Shown here: piece after piece, positions 26,694 through 35,427 of the stretch
How positions within the stretch are numbered: position 1 is the first letter of the stretch
How the letters are laid out: every line of letters begins with the position of its first letter
Assembly: GCA_963668535.1 (NCBI GenBank)
Contig: OY764867.1
Span: forward strand, 1,550,001 to 1,614,000
Direction: 5' to 3'
From: F22 sp963668535
GTDB lineage: Bacteria; Bacteroidota; Bacteroidia; Bacteroidales; Bacteroidaceae
Length of the DNA: 64,000 nucleotides
Notes under the pieces: generated by a model
Database searches by the model: none
What the model saw: the letters and a program-made list of their open reading frames with translations, nothing else
Told to the model about the DNA's origin: nothing
Made by a program: the position numbers and the translations under genes

Positions 26694-27652
26694 ACTATTT
26701 GGTTGATAACGTCTAGAGGTAGACCTGTTTCACTACTAATATCTACTTTCTCCATCTTGGCAGCGTGTAGCGATTGCACCGCCTCGATGGTCTTTTTTCT
26801 GAGGATAGTGAGGTATTGGATCACATCCATCTTCTGCACTGTGTTGATATCTCCTAGACCATCATTTGTAAGACCATACAGTGCCTCGAGCCCACCTAGC
26901 GATATCGCCTTTTTGACTTCGCGCCCTTGAGTCAGTATCTTGTAGTTGGTCTTGGTGAATAAGAAGTTGCAGAATGATTGGAAGACAATCACGATACCTT
27001 GCAGGGTGGATGGCGGCAGCTGCTCAAATATACGTGCTTGATGGTGGGCATAGTTACTATCATACTCTCGACTTGCTTCACGATACAGTACAGATGCTAG
27101 GAGTGGCCATTGATCAGGATCTGCTAGGAGATATTGAGCTTCCACGAACTGGATGGCCGTCAAGTCGCAAGTGATAGCAGCGTAGCCAGTATCGATGTGA
27201 TATCCTTGATACACCTTGTTGTCGATGGTGAGCTCTGGTAGTGGGTTGTGGCAGAAGCAATCGCTCACCACATACTTATAGTCCTTCTTGAGGAGTATCT
27301 TCTTGTACACCGAGTCAGGCAGACGTTCAGGGGGCATCTGCTGAGCGAGCTTATACACATCGTCCGGTAAGTTCTTCAGCACATCATCCTCGTACACAAT
27401 CTTGTAGATAAATGTGACCTTTTCGGCAATCACAGTCAAAGTGGCGAGCAGATCCTCCCCAGTTCTTCTATTAAGTTCGAGACCTAGCACGTAAGCTACA
27501 TACTTGACCTTGGACACGCCTACTGATAGTTTGCCTTCAGATACTTGGTTGATAAGCCCCATAAGGTATAGAAACTGCTTATCATTGAGTGCATCCCAGC
27601 TGTTAGGAATCTTATGCTCTTTGTTCTTGATGGTTACTTCAATATAAATCAT
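26690..27652 (-). CDS. Phage neck-region protein, putative
   Basis: 320 residues, soluble, start MIYIEVTIKNKEHKIPNSWD. It contains a Cys/His pair (SDCFCHNPLPELTI) and no membrane segment. Overlaps neighbours by 4 bp on both sides. Its place after the portal suggests a head-tail joining or tail-assembly role; I do not recognise a family. Confidence 0.5.
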   Translation of the reverse strand: MIYIEVTIKNKEHKIPNSWDALNDKQFLYLMGLINQVSEGKLSVGVSKVKYVAYVLGLELNRRTGEDLLATLTVIAEKVTFIYKIVYEDDVLKNLPDDVYKLAQQMPPERLPDSVYKKILLKKDYKYVVSDCFCHNPLPELTIDNKVYQGYHIDTGYAAITCDLTAIQFVEAQYLLADPDQWPLLASVLYREASREYDSNYAHHQARIFEQLPPSTLQGIVIVFQSFCNFLFTKTNYKILTQGREVKKAISLGGLEALYGLTNDGLGDINTVQKMDVIQYLTILRKKTIEAVQSLHAAKMEKVDISSETGLPLDVINQIV

Positions 27653-28527
27653 GGCATCAAAATTATGTTGTCAGCTGGAGTATTGAATGAGGTCTCCGTA
27701 CTGACGTTGTTTTCCTCTGAATATAATTGCTCACTAAGTTGCTTCAGCAGCTGCTCTCCCTCGTTTTGTAGCTTAGTGGCTACATCGAGTAGGTGGCGTT
27801 GCTCTGATACGCCAATACGATATGCTTTGGAGTCATCGTACAAGTTGCGGATGGTAGCAGGGAACTCGGCCATGTCAAACATCTGTACTGCCTTGGCCAG
27901 TGTCAATTTTGCCAGGGCGCGATGATAAATACGAAGCAATGTCTTATCATCACCTATTGACTCCTGGTAGTTGGCATGAGAATCAAAAACTTCTTGTTGG
28001 AATGGCAGGATCCTGAAAAAGAAGTAGTACGAGTTATCGATAGGGTGCAGCGCATTGAACTCCTCAGTCGTCTTGATAGGCACTGTCTCCAGCTGAGCGT
28101 ATATAGCCGTCTTCTGCCATTCTTCAGTATCTTGAATGCACGAGATGATGCTATCCATCGCGTTGTAGAAGTTGTCCAGATAAGTGCGCTTCATCGCTTC
28201 AAGCTCATACTTGTACACCTCTATTTCAGCTTTACGATTGCGAATAACCTCGAATACCAGTTGCTTTTGCATCGTAGCATTTGCCCATGCTGTACATAGG
28301 CTATTCTTGAGGTCAGAAGGCTGGGCAGTGATATTAGTCGCTGCTTGCAAGCTCTCATCTACTATCTTTTGGAAAAGTTTGACGGTGAGGATATTCTCCA
28401 GCTGCTTGCGAGCCGCTGTAGCTGCTGGATCAAGATCTTCCATTCTGATAGATGAGTCGACTCCAGAGACATAGCTTCTGAAATCATTCATGTTGGGGAA
28501 TAACGCTTGTAATGCTGGTTCTCTCAT
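27649..28527 (-). CDS. Head-tail connector protein (DUF6712-like)
   Basis: 292 residues, almost entirely helical (MREPALQALFPNMNDFRSYV). The helical make-up and position directly after the portal (4-bp overlap) fit the adaptor/connector proteins called DUF6712 in Bacteroidales phages; that name is from memory. Confidence 0.55.
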   Translation of the reverse strand: MREPALQALFPNMNDFRSYVSGVDSSIRMEDLDPAATAARKQLENILTVKLFQKIVDESLQAATNITAQPSDLKNSLCTAWANATMQKQLVFEVIRNRKAEIEVYKYELEAMKRTYLDNFYNAMDSIISCIQDTEEWQKTAIYAQLETVPIKTTEEFNALHPIDNSYYFFFRILPFQQEVFDSHANYQESIGDDKTLLRIYHRALAKLTLAKAVQMFDMAEFPATIRNLYDDSKAYRIGVSEQRHLLDVATKLQNEGEQLLKQLSEQLYSEENNVSTETSFNTPADNIILMP

Positions 28528-29996
28528 GATTGTTGTTGGTTTAGGCGGTTACTAGGTGCCACGTCTTCTTGACGTGCTGGTACCTCTCTATAGAAGCCAA
28601 GGCGATATCCTTTTTCGTATAGATCAGGCCAGTTGATTTGGATAGCCATATTGAATGGTTCAGTACACACTTCTTCATCTGGAGTAAGTGAGATGATGTA
28701 GATCAGGTAGTTGTAGTACACATCTGCTCCCGATTTAGAGATCACTCCTTCTTTGCTGACAGAAGACAGTGAGCTATCAAGGCCTACAGCCGAGAGTAGC
28801 ACTTCATCTGCTCGCTTATCATACTCGATGAGGGCAGTGATATACTCCTTGTACTTTAGATCCAGAGGTTCAATCTTCCATCGTTGCTCTTGGCCAGAGT
28901 TATCCTTGAAGGATACTGAGGCGTAAGCTTTGCCTTGATTGTCGGCTCCAGATAGGTAGGTCGATATCTTACGTAACTCTTGCTGTACATACTTGACTAG
29001 CGTCGACTCCTTGAACTCAGTGCCAATCTCAATCTCGTTATACTTCAGTAGATCCTGACCACTTTGCTCACGTTTCTTGTTCTCCTGGCATAACTTGGTG
29101 ATTTGACTGCGCTTAGACTCTTGCCAAGCGTGAGGTATCACGATATGGAATTTAGCTGCTAGAGCATTCTTTAAGAAGCTATTGATATATCTAGGGTTAC
29201 TGTTAGCTCCCTTGATGTAGAGTTTAGTACCCTCGTGAGTTTCATTAAGGCCATAGTACTCACCATCTGAGACAGTACGATGGTGCGAGATAGCTGCGTA
29301 CTTGATATCCTTTAGCTTGTTGATAGTGAAGCGTGGGTAGAAATTGAATGAGGATACACCATACCCCCATTGACCTACAGCTACATGCGATAGACTCTTA
29401 TAAGGTGTGAGGTTAGTAGCTACATCAGTACGTGTTGTGGCCAAACGACAGCTGCAGGTATCCATAAGCTCAAGGCCAGCCACTGGTACACGACCACCAA
29501 AGCGGTGTGAGTTGTTCATACGCCACTTCACGAAGTAGTCTTGGAAGTAGTAGAATGACTTGATCACTCCCTTTGCGAATGTCTTGCTATCATCCTCTAT
29601 GCCCTTAGACCCCCATGAGTTGAGCCACTTAGTAATAGTGGGGCAGTCTATCCATAGCTTCTGGAGCTTACCATCTACCATGACTGTATGATATACCTGC
29701 AGCCCATGACCGTATAGGAAGTTGACCTTCTTGGTGATCAGGGAAGGAAGCAAGCGGTTGCTACGTAAGTCGGTGCGTATCTCCTCTGCCTGTAGATTGT
29801 TAGGTCCACGGTTGGCAATGTTGAACCCATTGACTGTAGTCCAGATAGGTCGCTGGACCCATTGTTGCTGCCTGATAGACTCCACTGATGGTGGAGCCAT
29901 CGTATCTAGGGTCTGTCCATAGGAGAATGATATCACACTGTTATCATTAATGTACAGCCCAGCAGGGCCAAGCATATCTATTCTATCTGTTTCCAT
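28524..29996 (-). CDS. Portal protein
   Basis: 490 residues, forming the dodecameric ring at the DNA-packaging vertex. Typical portal features: an N-terminal wing with RSNRLLPSLITKKVNFLYGH, and a C-terminal section VGLDSSLSSVSKEGVISKSG preceding the long stem/crown helices. Length is usual for the family. It overlaps the previous gene by 14 bp. Confidence 0.8.
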   Translation of the reverse strand: METDRIDMLGPAGLYINDNSVISFSYGQTLDTMAPPSVESIRQQQWVQRPIWTTVNGFNIANRGPNNLQAEEIRTDLRSNRLLPSLITKKVNFLYGHGLQVYHTVMVDGKLQKLWIDCPTITKWLNSWGSKGIEDDSKTFAKGVIKSFYYFQDYFVKWRMNNSHRFGGRVPVAGLELMDTCSCRLATTRTDVATNLTPYKSLSHVAVGQWGYGVSSFNFYPRFTINKLKDIKYAAISHHRTVSDGEYYGLNETHEGTKLYIKGANSNPRYINSFLKNALAAKFHIVIPHAWQESKRSQITKLCQENKKREQSGQDLLKYNEIEIGTEFKESTLVKYVQQELRKISTYLSGADNQGKAYASVSFKDNSGQEQRWKIEPLDLKYKEYITALIEYDKRADEVLLSAVGLDSSLSSVSKEGVISKSGADVYYNYLIYIISLTPDEEVCTEPFNMAIQINWPDLYEKGYRLGFYREVPARQEDVAPSNRLNQQQS

Positions 29997-30351
29997 TATA
30001 CATTACTATTTTATGTAGTTTATAATTATCTATCGGAAAGCCCATGAAGCGTATCAAGGCACGGTAGCACATCTTAGGTTCGCCATTGCTGTCGTTGAAG
30101 AGGAACAGGTTGTCCCCATCGATGGATATCTTATCGTGGGGCATTTGCGTCCGGTAGGTGCACCCTTCCTTTACGACCAGTTGGTTGCTCGCTACACCTT
30201 TACTCCTGGAGTAGGGGTAATAGGCTAGGGTGAAGTGTCCACCAGGTAGCTTGGATACCGACTGTGCCCACTGTACTGCGTGGTTGATATGCATGGTGCC
30301 ATCACCCATCTCCAGTGGCTTGACTTGCTCGCAATTGTTAACTTCTTTCAT
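29983..30351 (-). CDS. Small protein preceding the portal
   Basis: 122 residues from ATG 30351; the open frame starts two codons earlier at a TTG. An internal ATG at 30309 (MGDGTMHINHAVQWAQSV) is preceded by GGAG and would leave a 42-nt leader. No motif recognised; beta-rich. It overlaps the portal by 14 bp. Confidence 0.5.
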   Translation of the reverse strand: MKEVNNCEQVKPLEMGDGTMHINHAVQWAQSVSKLPGGHFTLAYYPYSRSKGVASNQLVVKEGCTYRTQMPHDKISIDGDNLFLFNDSNGEPKMCYRALIRFMGFPIDNYKLHKIVMYNGNR

Positions 30352-30354
30352 GCT

Positions 30355-30389
30355 CAAAGATACATTTGTTAATTAGCAGTTGGAAGGAC
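30355..30389 (-). promoter_or_regulatory. Phage late promoter P2 (portal operon)
   Basis: Minus strand: GTCCTTCC (30389-30382), 19 bp, TATCTTTG (30362-30355). Only 3 bp separate the -7 box from ATG 30351. The rest of this 266-bp gap holds three GTTAAC hexamers (30498, 30539, 30571) and no gene. Confidence 0.75.
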
Positions 30390-30617
30390 GAATTGTCATA
30401 TTTCCCGACTGTTAAGATACGTGCAACGCAGATCTCAATCTCAGCGGGGCGTCTAGGTCAGAAACATTCAAAAAAATCATTTTTCACTCTCTGAAATGTT
30501 AACTCGCTGAGTATCAGAGAGTTATATTGTTAACCTCTGTCAATCACCCCCTATTATAGGGTTAACTTTGACCTTTTTAATATGGTAAATAGGTTACTAT
30601 ATTGGGCTTTTATACTA

Positions 30618-32366
30618 TTATACAGTCATGTTATCCATCATATCAGTAGGGAGAGCATTAAACTCGCTACTCATTACATTGCCGTATCGACCAAACAAAA
30701 GATAGATAAAAGCAGATGGTAATTGAGTTGTTCTATCAGCCTGATATCTCATCGGGACTTTCACTTCAGAGGACTTGTCAAGCTCTATACGGCCATCGTT
30801 CTTCTTGAGTGGTGATAGAGGAATAGCCTTGCATAAACATGGGCATTCATTCTCATCAATAAGTATTTGAGGTATCGCATTACTTTTACGAGAAAAGGCA
30901 AGTTTTAGAAGCTTATATTGCATCCAGTAGAATATTGTAGCCTGACCTTCATTCATAAGCTGTACGTTAAAACCAAGTTCTTCTAGCTCACTTTTCAGGA
31001 TTTTAGCATCTGAAGAAATTTTATCTCTATCTTCACGCTTCTTGTTACCAGCACGGTCATGATACAACAAGATGTCTTTATTAACTGCATATCCACCAAA
31101 GTAGTCATAGATAGAAGCTGCTAGTTCTGGCTGCTCTTGAGGTTGATAGCAATAGAACTCTTTGATTAGACGAAACTCAGCACCATAGTTTTTATCTTGT
31201 CCTATGACTAGACTACTGAAGTGACCAGGATCATACCCAATCAATAGTGGCTCATGTGGGTCATAGTATTTATTGTAGTTAGCATTGATAATAAACTTAT
31301 CCTTGAGGTTAAGTTTGAGTATGAGGTCATATTTGTAGCTATCTGAATACAGGTGAACACGTGGGTCAAAGTTGGCGAAGAATTTATTGACTACTCCACG
31401 TTGACGAACTGCACAGATAGAGGTCAAGAACTCATCGATGTCGAGCTGGTCGTATTGTGTCTTAAAGAACTTTGGACCTAGAATCTCCTTGTTGGCAAAC
31501 GAGCTGGCACGCATATAAAAAGAGGCGTTACGTCTCATATCTGCTAGTCTTGGCTTCCATAGCTTGATACATCTATTGGCCTTGTCTATTTCCTTGCGGA
31601 AAGTTTCCCTGATTACAGGATTTGTTTCTTCTTGAAGCAACTTGCTGTATCTTGTGAGATTAAAGACAGCATTATTGAGGAATAGTGAAGCTGACACGAT
31701 TTCTTCAATTAGAGCATCATCCATGTTCTTTTCGTATTCCTCGAACCAGTTGTCCTCGCCTAGATCTAGACGTGCCGTATCGGATACTCCAGTAATGCCA
31801 TAAATGTATGGACTTTGACGCATTTCAGCTGAAGAACCACGTAGGGAAGGGAAGAGTCGTGATTTCAACTTTTCCCCTCTATTGTGTTTCATCTCTTCCA
31901 CAAACGCATGTACTCCAGAACGCCCGGCTACAGACTCAGGCTGATCTGATGCAACCATCTGCAAGTGATGGCCATTCCGGAAGACCACGCTATGCTTAGG
32001 GTAAGACACAGGATATCTAGGTCGCCTGAAATGGCTAGGCAGTTTGTTCTCACCTACTACGAAGTCTTGACCATACTCAAGCAATGGGCGTACTTCCCCA
32101 TTGATGGTAACAGGGCGAGAGAAGTACGCTTGCAAGTTTGGCCACACATTGGTCATCAGTGCAGCATAAGTCTTGTGTACCATGAATGAGAGCTCACCAG
32201 GCATGTCATTTGCAACTCTCAGTAAACGAGGACCCATGATACCTTCAGTCTTACCACCTGCACGTCCCGCCTCAAGTATCAGTACGTTGGGGTCGATGAC
32301 GTTAGCAGTAATCTGCATCTTGTTCATGTAGTAGTCCTCAAACAGTTCTATATCCTCATTCTTCAT
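30618..32366 (-). CDS. terL: Terminase large subunit
   Basis: 582 residues. Packaging ATPase and nuclease. Walker A AGRAGGKTEG at residues 33-42 and Walker B AFVEEM at 154-159. The C-terminal nuclease domain has IGYDPGHFSSL near residue 375 and LYHDRAGNKK near 435 as the acidic metal-binding motifs. Start overlaps the upstream gene by 11 bp. Confidence 0.9.
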   Translation of the reverse strand: MKNEDIELFEDYYMNKMQITANVIDPNVLILEAGRAGGKTEGIMGPRLLRVANDMPGELSFMVHKTYAALMTNVWPNLQAYFSRPVTINGEVRPLLEYGQDFVVGENKLPSHFRRPRYPVSYPKHSVVFRNGHHLQMVASDQPESVAGRSGVHAFVEEMKHNRGEKLKSRLFPSLRGSSAEMRQSPYIYGITGVSDTARLDLGEDNWFEEYEKNMDDALIEEIVSASLFLNNAVFNLTRYSKLLQEETNPVIRETFRKEIDKANRCIKLWKPRLADMRRNASFYMRASSFANKEILGPKFFKTQYDQLDIDEFLTSICAVRQRGVVNKFFANFDPRVHLYSDSYKYDLILKLNLKDKFIINANYNKYYDPHEPLLIGYDPGHFSSLVIGQDKNYGAEFRLIKEFYCYQPQEQPELAASIYDYFGGYAVNKDILLYHDRAGNKKREDRDKISSDAKILKSELEELGFNVQLMNEGQATIFYWMQYKLLKLAFSRKSNAIPQILIDENECPCLCKAIPLSPLKKNDGRIELDKSSEVKVPMRYQADRTTQLPSAFIYLLFGRYGNVMSSEFNALPTDMMDNMTV

Positions 32367-33009
32367 TGATTTCTTCGATTATTTGTGCATCTTGTATATC
32401 TGAATCGCGGAGAAGTCGTTTCTTGTCTCCAGAGTCAATAGGCAGGCTATCGATAAGCTTGAGATAGAATCCTTCGTTATTCTTTCTAGCAATTTCCTTG
32501 ATTGACTTCTTGGTGAAGCCTAGCTGTTCAGGAGAGATATCTGGAGTGATTAGGAAGGTTACACCAAGGTTTGCATCAGCTTGAGCAATTTCAGCAGAGC
32601 GACGTTTGCAGTCTAGTGATTGGTCCATGCATTGTTTTGCTGTTTTGTAATCACCTCGAGCTACAGATAGTTTGGCTAGGTCTTCATATTTATCCGCAAA
32701 GTTAGCTTCCCAGACTTTGATTGGTACATTGTCATCCACATGGAAATATGTGATAGCATCATATATCCGAGCTTTACAGGTGCGCAAAGCAATAGGTATC
32801 TTCTGTATGGCAGATACTCGTTTACGTAGCCCTTGAGCTGCTCGTGTGATGTTACGCTCAAACTCGTATTCTTCAGCAGCCCATTGAAGCTGCATCAAGA
32901 AGGTTTGAATTTCTTCGGGGATACGACCTGCTTCGCCAGTTGCAAAGAAAGTTGATATAGCGTCTGGACGAATTTCGTCGAGCAAGTCAAGATTAGATTT
33001 CATACTCAT
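32356..33009 (-). CDS. Hypothetical helical protein between terminase genes
   Basis: 217 residues, helical, start MSMKSNLDLLDEIRPDAIST. It lies between the candidate small subunit (4-bp overlap) and terL (11-bp overlap). It could be an accessory terminase component or the DNA-recognition subunit itself. No motif recognised. Confidence 0.5.
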   Translation of the reverse strand: MSMKSNLDLLDEIRPDAISTFFATGEAGRIPEEIQTFLMQLQWAAEEYEFERNITRAAQGLRKRVSAIQKIPIALRTCKARIYDAITYFHVDDNVPIKVWEANFADKYEDLAKLSVARGDYKTAKQCMDQSLDCKRRSAEIAQADANLGVTFLITPDISPEQLGFTKKSIKEIARKNNEGFYLKLIDSLPIDSGDKKRLLRDSDIQDAQIIEEINEE

Positions 33010-33332
33010 ACGCCAAATAGTTTTTCGCGGAGATCTTTCTCCTTGTGGTATTCTCTACGTTTATCAAGAGTTTCAATGGCTTCTGTGTCTCCACATTCAG
33101 CACGCTTGGCTAGTTCTGTGTCTATGACCGCGTCTTGTTCAGCAAGACCAGATTGATAAGCCTCATACAGCTCAGTACCTGGTTTGTTTATTAAACTAGA
33201 GATGGCAGCTCTTTCGCAATTGGTTACTCTCAGCATACGACATACTCTTGTGTCACTATAGCCAAAAGAAGCCAGAGTGCGTACTTTAGCTACAATGCCA
33301 TCACTTATAATCAGTTCATTCTTGTTTGCCAT
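33006..33332 (-). CDS. Terminase small subunit, putative
   Basis: 108 residues. The N-terminal part (VRTLASFGYSDTRVCRMLRV) has helix-turn-helix character as in phage terminase small subunits that recognise pac/cos, followed by helices and a charged C-terminus. Two genes upstream of terL with overlapping reading frames. Confidence 0.6.
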   Translation of the reverse strand: MANKNELIISDGIVAKVRTLASFGYSDTRVCRMLRVTNCERAAISSLINKPGTELYEAYQSGLAEQDAVIDTELAKRAECGDTEAIETLDKRREYHKEKDLREKLFGV

Positions 33333-33762
33333 CGAGTATAATGTTTTTGTAGATTCTTTCTTTGTTTATATATGAGTCAAGATGAGCTTTATCAGCCACT
33401 CGTTTATCCTTTCTAGTCGTTGACTTGACGTAAGAGCGATATCGCTTGATGTTAGCTTTACATCGATTGTATTGCTCAAGGAACTCAAGAGGGTTCTTCT
33501 TATATAGCTGCTTGAGCTTTTCAACTTCACTCTCGTGCTCGATCAGAGGATGCTTGTAGAGCAGCTTACCAGTATCATTTAACGAACGAAGCTCGGCAAA
33601 GCCTTGAAGATTCCGAATGCGAGTCTCAGCCATATCGGCCACGTCGTCCTCAGTCGGGTTATCATCAAGTACTTTGTCGAGCTGCTTCATTCTATTCCAG
33701 CTGTTGACACGATCATTGTATATGATAGTAGCCATTTGTACAGCAGGATCACTCAAATTCAA
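33316..33762 (-). CDS. Hypothetical helical protein in the packaging operon
   Basis: 148 residues, charged and helical (MNLSDPAVQMATIIYNDRVN), with a basic section RCKANIKRYRSYVKSTTRKD. Overlaps the putative small terminase gene by 17 bp. Nucleic-acid binding is possible from the charge, not shown. Confidence 0.5.
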   Translation of the reverse strand: MNLSDPAVQMATIIYNDRVNSWNRMKQLDKVLDDNPTEDDVADMAETRIRNLQGFAELRSLNDTGKLLYKHPLIEHESEVEKLKQLYKKNPLEFLEQYNRCKANIKRYRSYVKSTTRKDKRVADKAHLDSYINKERIYKNIILDGKQE

Positions 33763-33809
33763 CCAATCGATTAAAGGGTATTCATCTTCTTTAGATAGGG
33801 GCTTATTGG

Positions 33810-34382
33810 CTATTTTTTCTTTTTGGAGGGCTTCGTTTTTTTTTCGAGCTCAGCGTTCTCCTCAAGAAGACTTTCATTTTCTTCTTGTAAATTCTGATTG
33901 TCCTCTTGAAGCGATTCATTCTCCAGTTCAAGATTCTCTTTGTCCTCTTCAGCAGCTGCAATCTGCTCTTTGAGTTCATCAGGGTCTTCGTCAGGCTCTT
34001 TATCATCGGCCACAGCTGTTTCGCCTTCTGCAGGGTTGACAGTATCGCTATCAGGCGTGCTATCATCGGCCACAGGCGACGTATCAGTTGTAGTATCAGT
34101 TGTATTGCTCTCATCTAAATTCGGAGTGTTGTCAGGGTTCAACGTGTTGTCTGAAGTAGTGTCTTCCTCAGCTTTCGCACATTCACGTCGATGGGCTACA
34201 ATTTCCTGCTGAGTACAATGATCTAGCAATGTCCATAGAATGTCATTGCAGTATTTCTCAGGATTCATCTCTTGCAGATGAGTCAGCTTCACTCCCTTAG
34301 ACTTGAGGAGTGCAAAATCATATTTAGCCTTTCCGGGAGCACTGATGTCCCGGAAGGCTTTATTTTTAGCTTTGAAATCCAT
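33810..34382 (-). CDS. Acidic low-complexity protein with coiled coil
   Basis: 190 residues from ATG 34382 (MDFKAKNKAFRDISAPGKAK). After about 70 folded residues come a Thr/Asp/Pro-rich acidic linker (60-115), a Glu/Asn-rich coiled coil (EENESLLEENAELE) and a lysine tail. This composition resembles scaffolding or head-associated proteins. The location between structural and terminase genes agrees. Confidence 0.55.
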   Translation of the reverse strand: MDFKAKNKAFRDISAPGKAKYDFALLKSKGVKLTHLQEMNPEKYCNDILWTLLDHCTQQEIVAHRRECAKAEEDTTSDNTLNPDNTPNLDESNTTDTTTDTSPVADDSTPDSDTVNPAEGETAVADDKEPDEDPDELKEQIAAAEEDKENLELENESLQEDNQNLQEENESLLEENAELEKKTKPSKKKK

Positions 34383-34391
34383 AAGCAAATA

Positions 34392-35339
34392 TTAGGCTAT
34401 TTCTACTCGAGTACCAGGAAGCTCAACAAGTGTTTGCGAATCAAAGACTTGGAAGGTGATAGATGCACCTTGCTTAGCTGTCCATGTAGCACCTTCATTA
34501 AGTACGAAGTGGCTACCATCTGTAATAGTAGCTGGATGAGCTGATCCAACTCCAGTGATGGTAATAGTACGTCCTACATCAGTAGAGGAGATACCAGATA
34601 CAGTGTCAATGGCATATGTAGCTGCCTCTCCATCAGACATAATATATCTATCATTGCCTTGTTGTAGGGCAAGATTAGTAGTACCTGAAGCAATTATGAC
34701 TGGTGCTGCTTCAGCAATTGTACCGACATAGTAATATAATGATTCTATGCTGCTTCGAGTAAACGTAAATGTGATATAGCGACCATCTTTATCATCCTTC
34801 CCTTCATAGCTGGAAAGAATCATTGGGCGATCCACAGAACCTACGATATACTTATCCTTAGATCCTATCTTTTGATAGACCATGATAAACTTGCCACCAG
34901 CATAGGCATCAATAAAGTTTAAGAGCACTGAGCGAATACCACCCATAATAAGCGTCAATGTATTGGTTCCGGTGGTAGTGATGTCGCCTTTTTCTCCAGA
35001 GAATAAATATGTTGGGATATCATGACATTCGAAGTAGTGCCATAGTTCACCAGCCTTCAATGGAATGTCAGTGACTTGTCGCAAATTATTAGGCAAAGGG
35101 AAGTCCTTCGTCATGTCAATTTGACTGACGTGAAGTAGCCATACGCGATAGCCAATCATTGATCCAGTAGTTTCACGATCTGACACGTCATCGATAGAAC
35201 CAATCAAGGCCATCGATGCAAGCGTGCCAGTCGTGCTAATACCTATTGAATGATCAATAATAGCGGCCACAGCTGCTACTATAAGTAGAGCCCCAAAAGA
35301 AAGGAGCAGTCTTTTATAATTAATTTTTTTCGCTTTCAT
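34392..35339 (-). CDS. Structural protein (major tail tube candidate) with C-terminal Ig-like domain
   Basis: 315 residues. A hydrophobic N-terminal helix (LLLSFGALLIVAAVAAIID) is unusual for a virion protein and may be cleaved. The central 170 residues are beta-rich (TLIMGGIRSVLLNFIDAYAG), as in tail tube or head-decoration proteins. The last 75 residues align with the C-terminus of the major capsid protein (HPATITDG here, HPTKITKG there; both end near LVEL/FVEL). Role uncertain between tail tube and decoration protein. Confidence 0.5.
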   Translation of the reverse strand: MKAKKINYKRLLLSFGALLIVAAVAAIIDHSIGISTTGTLASMALIGSIDDVSDRETTGSMIGYRVWLLHVSQIDMTKDFPLPNNLRQVTDIPLKAGELWHYFECHDIPTYLFSGEKGDITTTGTNTLTLIMGGIRSVLLNFIDAYAGGKFIMVYQKIGSKDKYIVGSVDRPMILSSYEGKDDKDGRYITFTFTRSSIESLYYYVGTIAEAAPVIIASGTTNLALQQGNDRYIMSDGEAATYAIDTVSGISSTDVGRTITITGVGSAHPATITDGSHFVLNEGATWTAKQGASITFQVFDSQTLVELPGTRVEIA

Positions 35340-35357
35340 AATTGTTTGGTTTTAGAA

Positions 35358-35383
35358 GGAAGGTAGCCGTATTACTACCTTCC
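35358..35383. terminator. Hairpin after the capsid gene
   Basis: GGAAGGTAG (35358-35366) pairs with CTACCTTCC (35375-35383), 8-nt loop. It lies between the capsid stop and the next gene; no long T-run follows, so partial termination or mRNA processing is more likely than full termination. Confidence 0.5.
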
Positions 35384-35427
35384 ATTAACTAATTCACATT
35401 CTATATAACAAACACAGTCTAAAGTTT

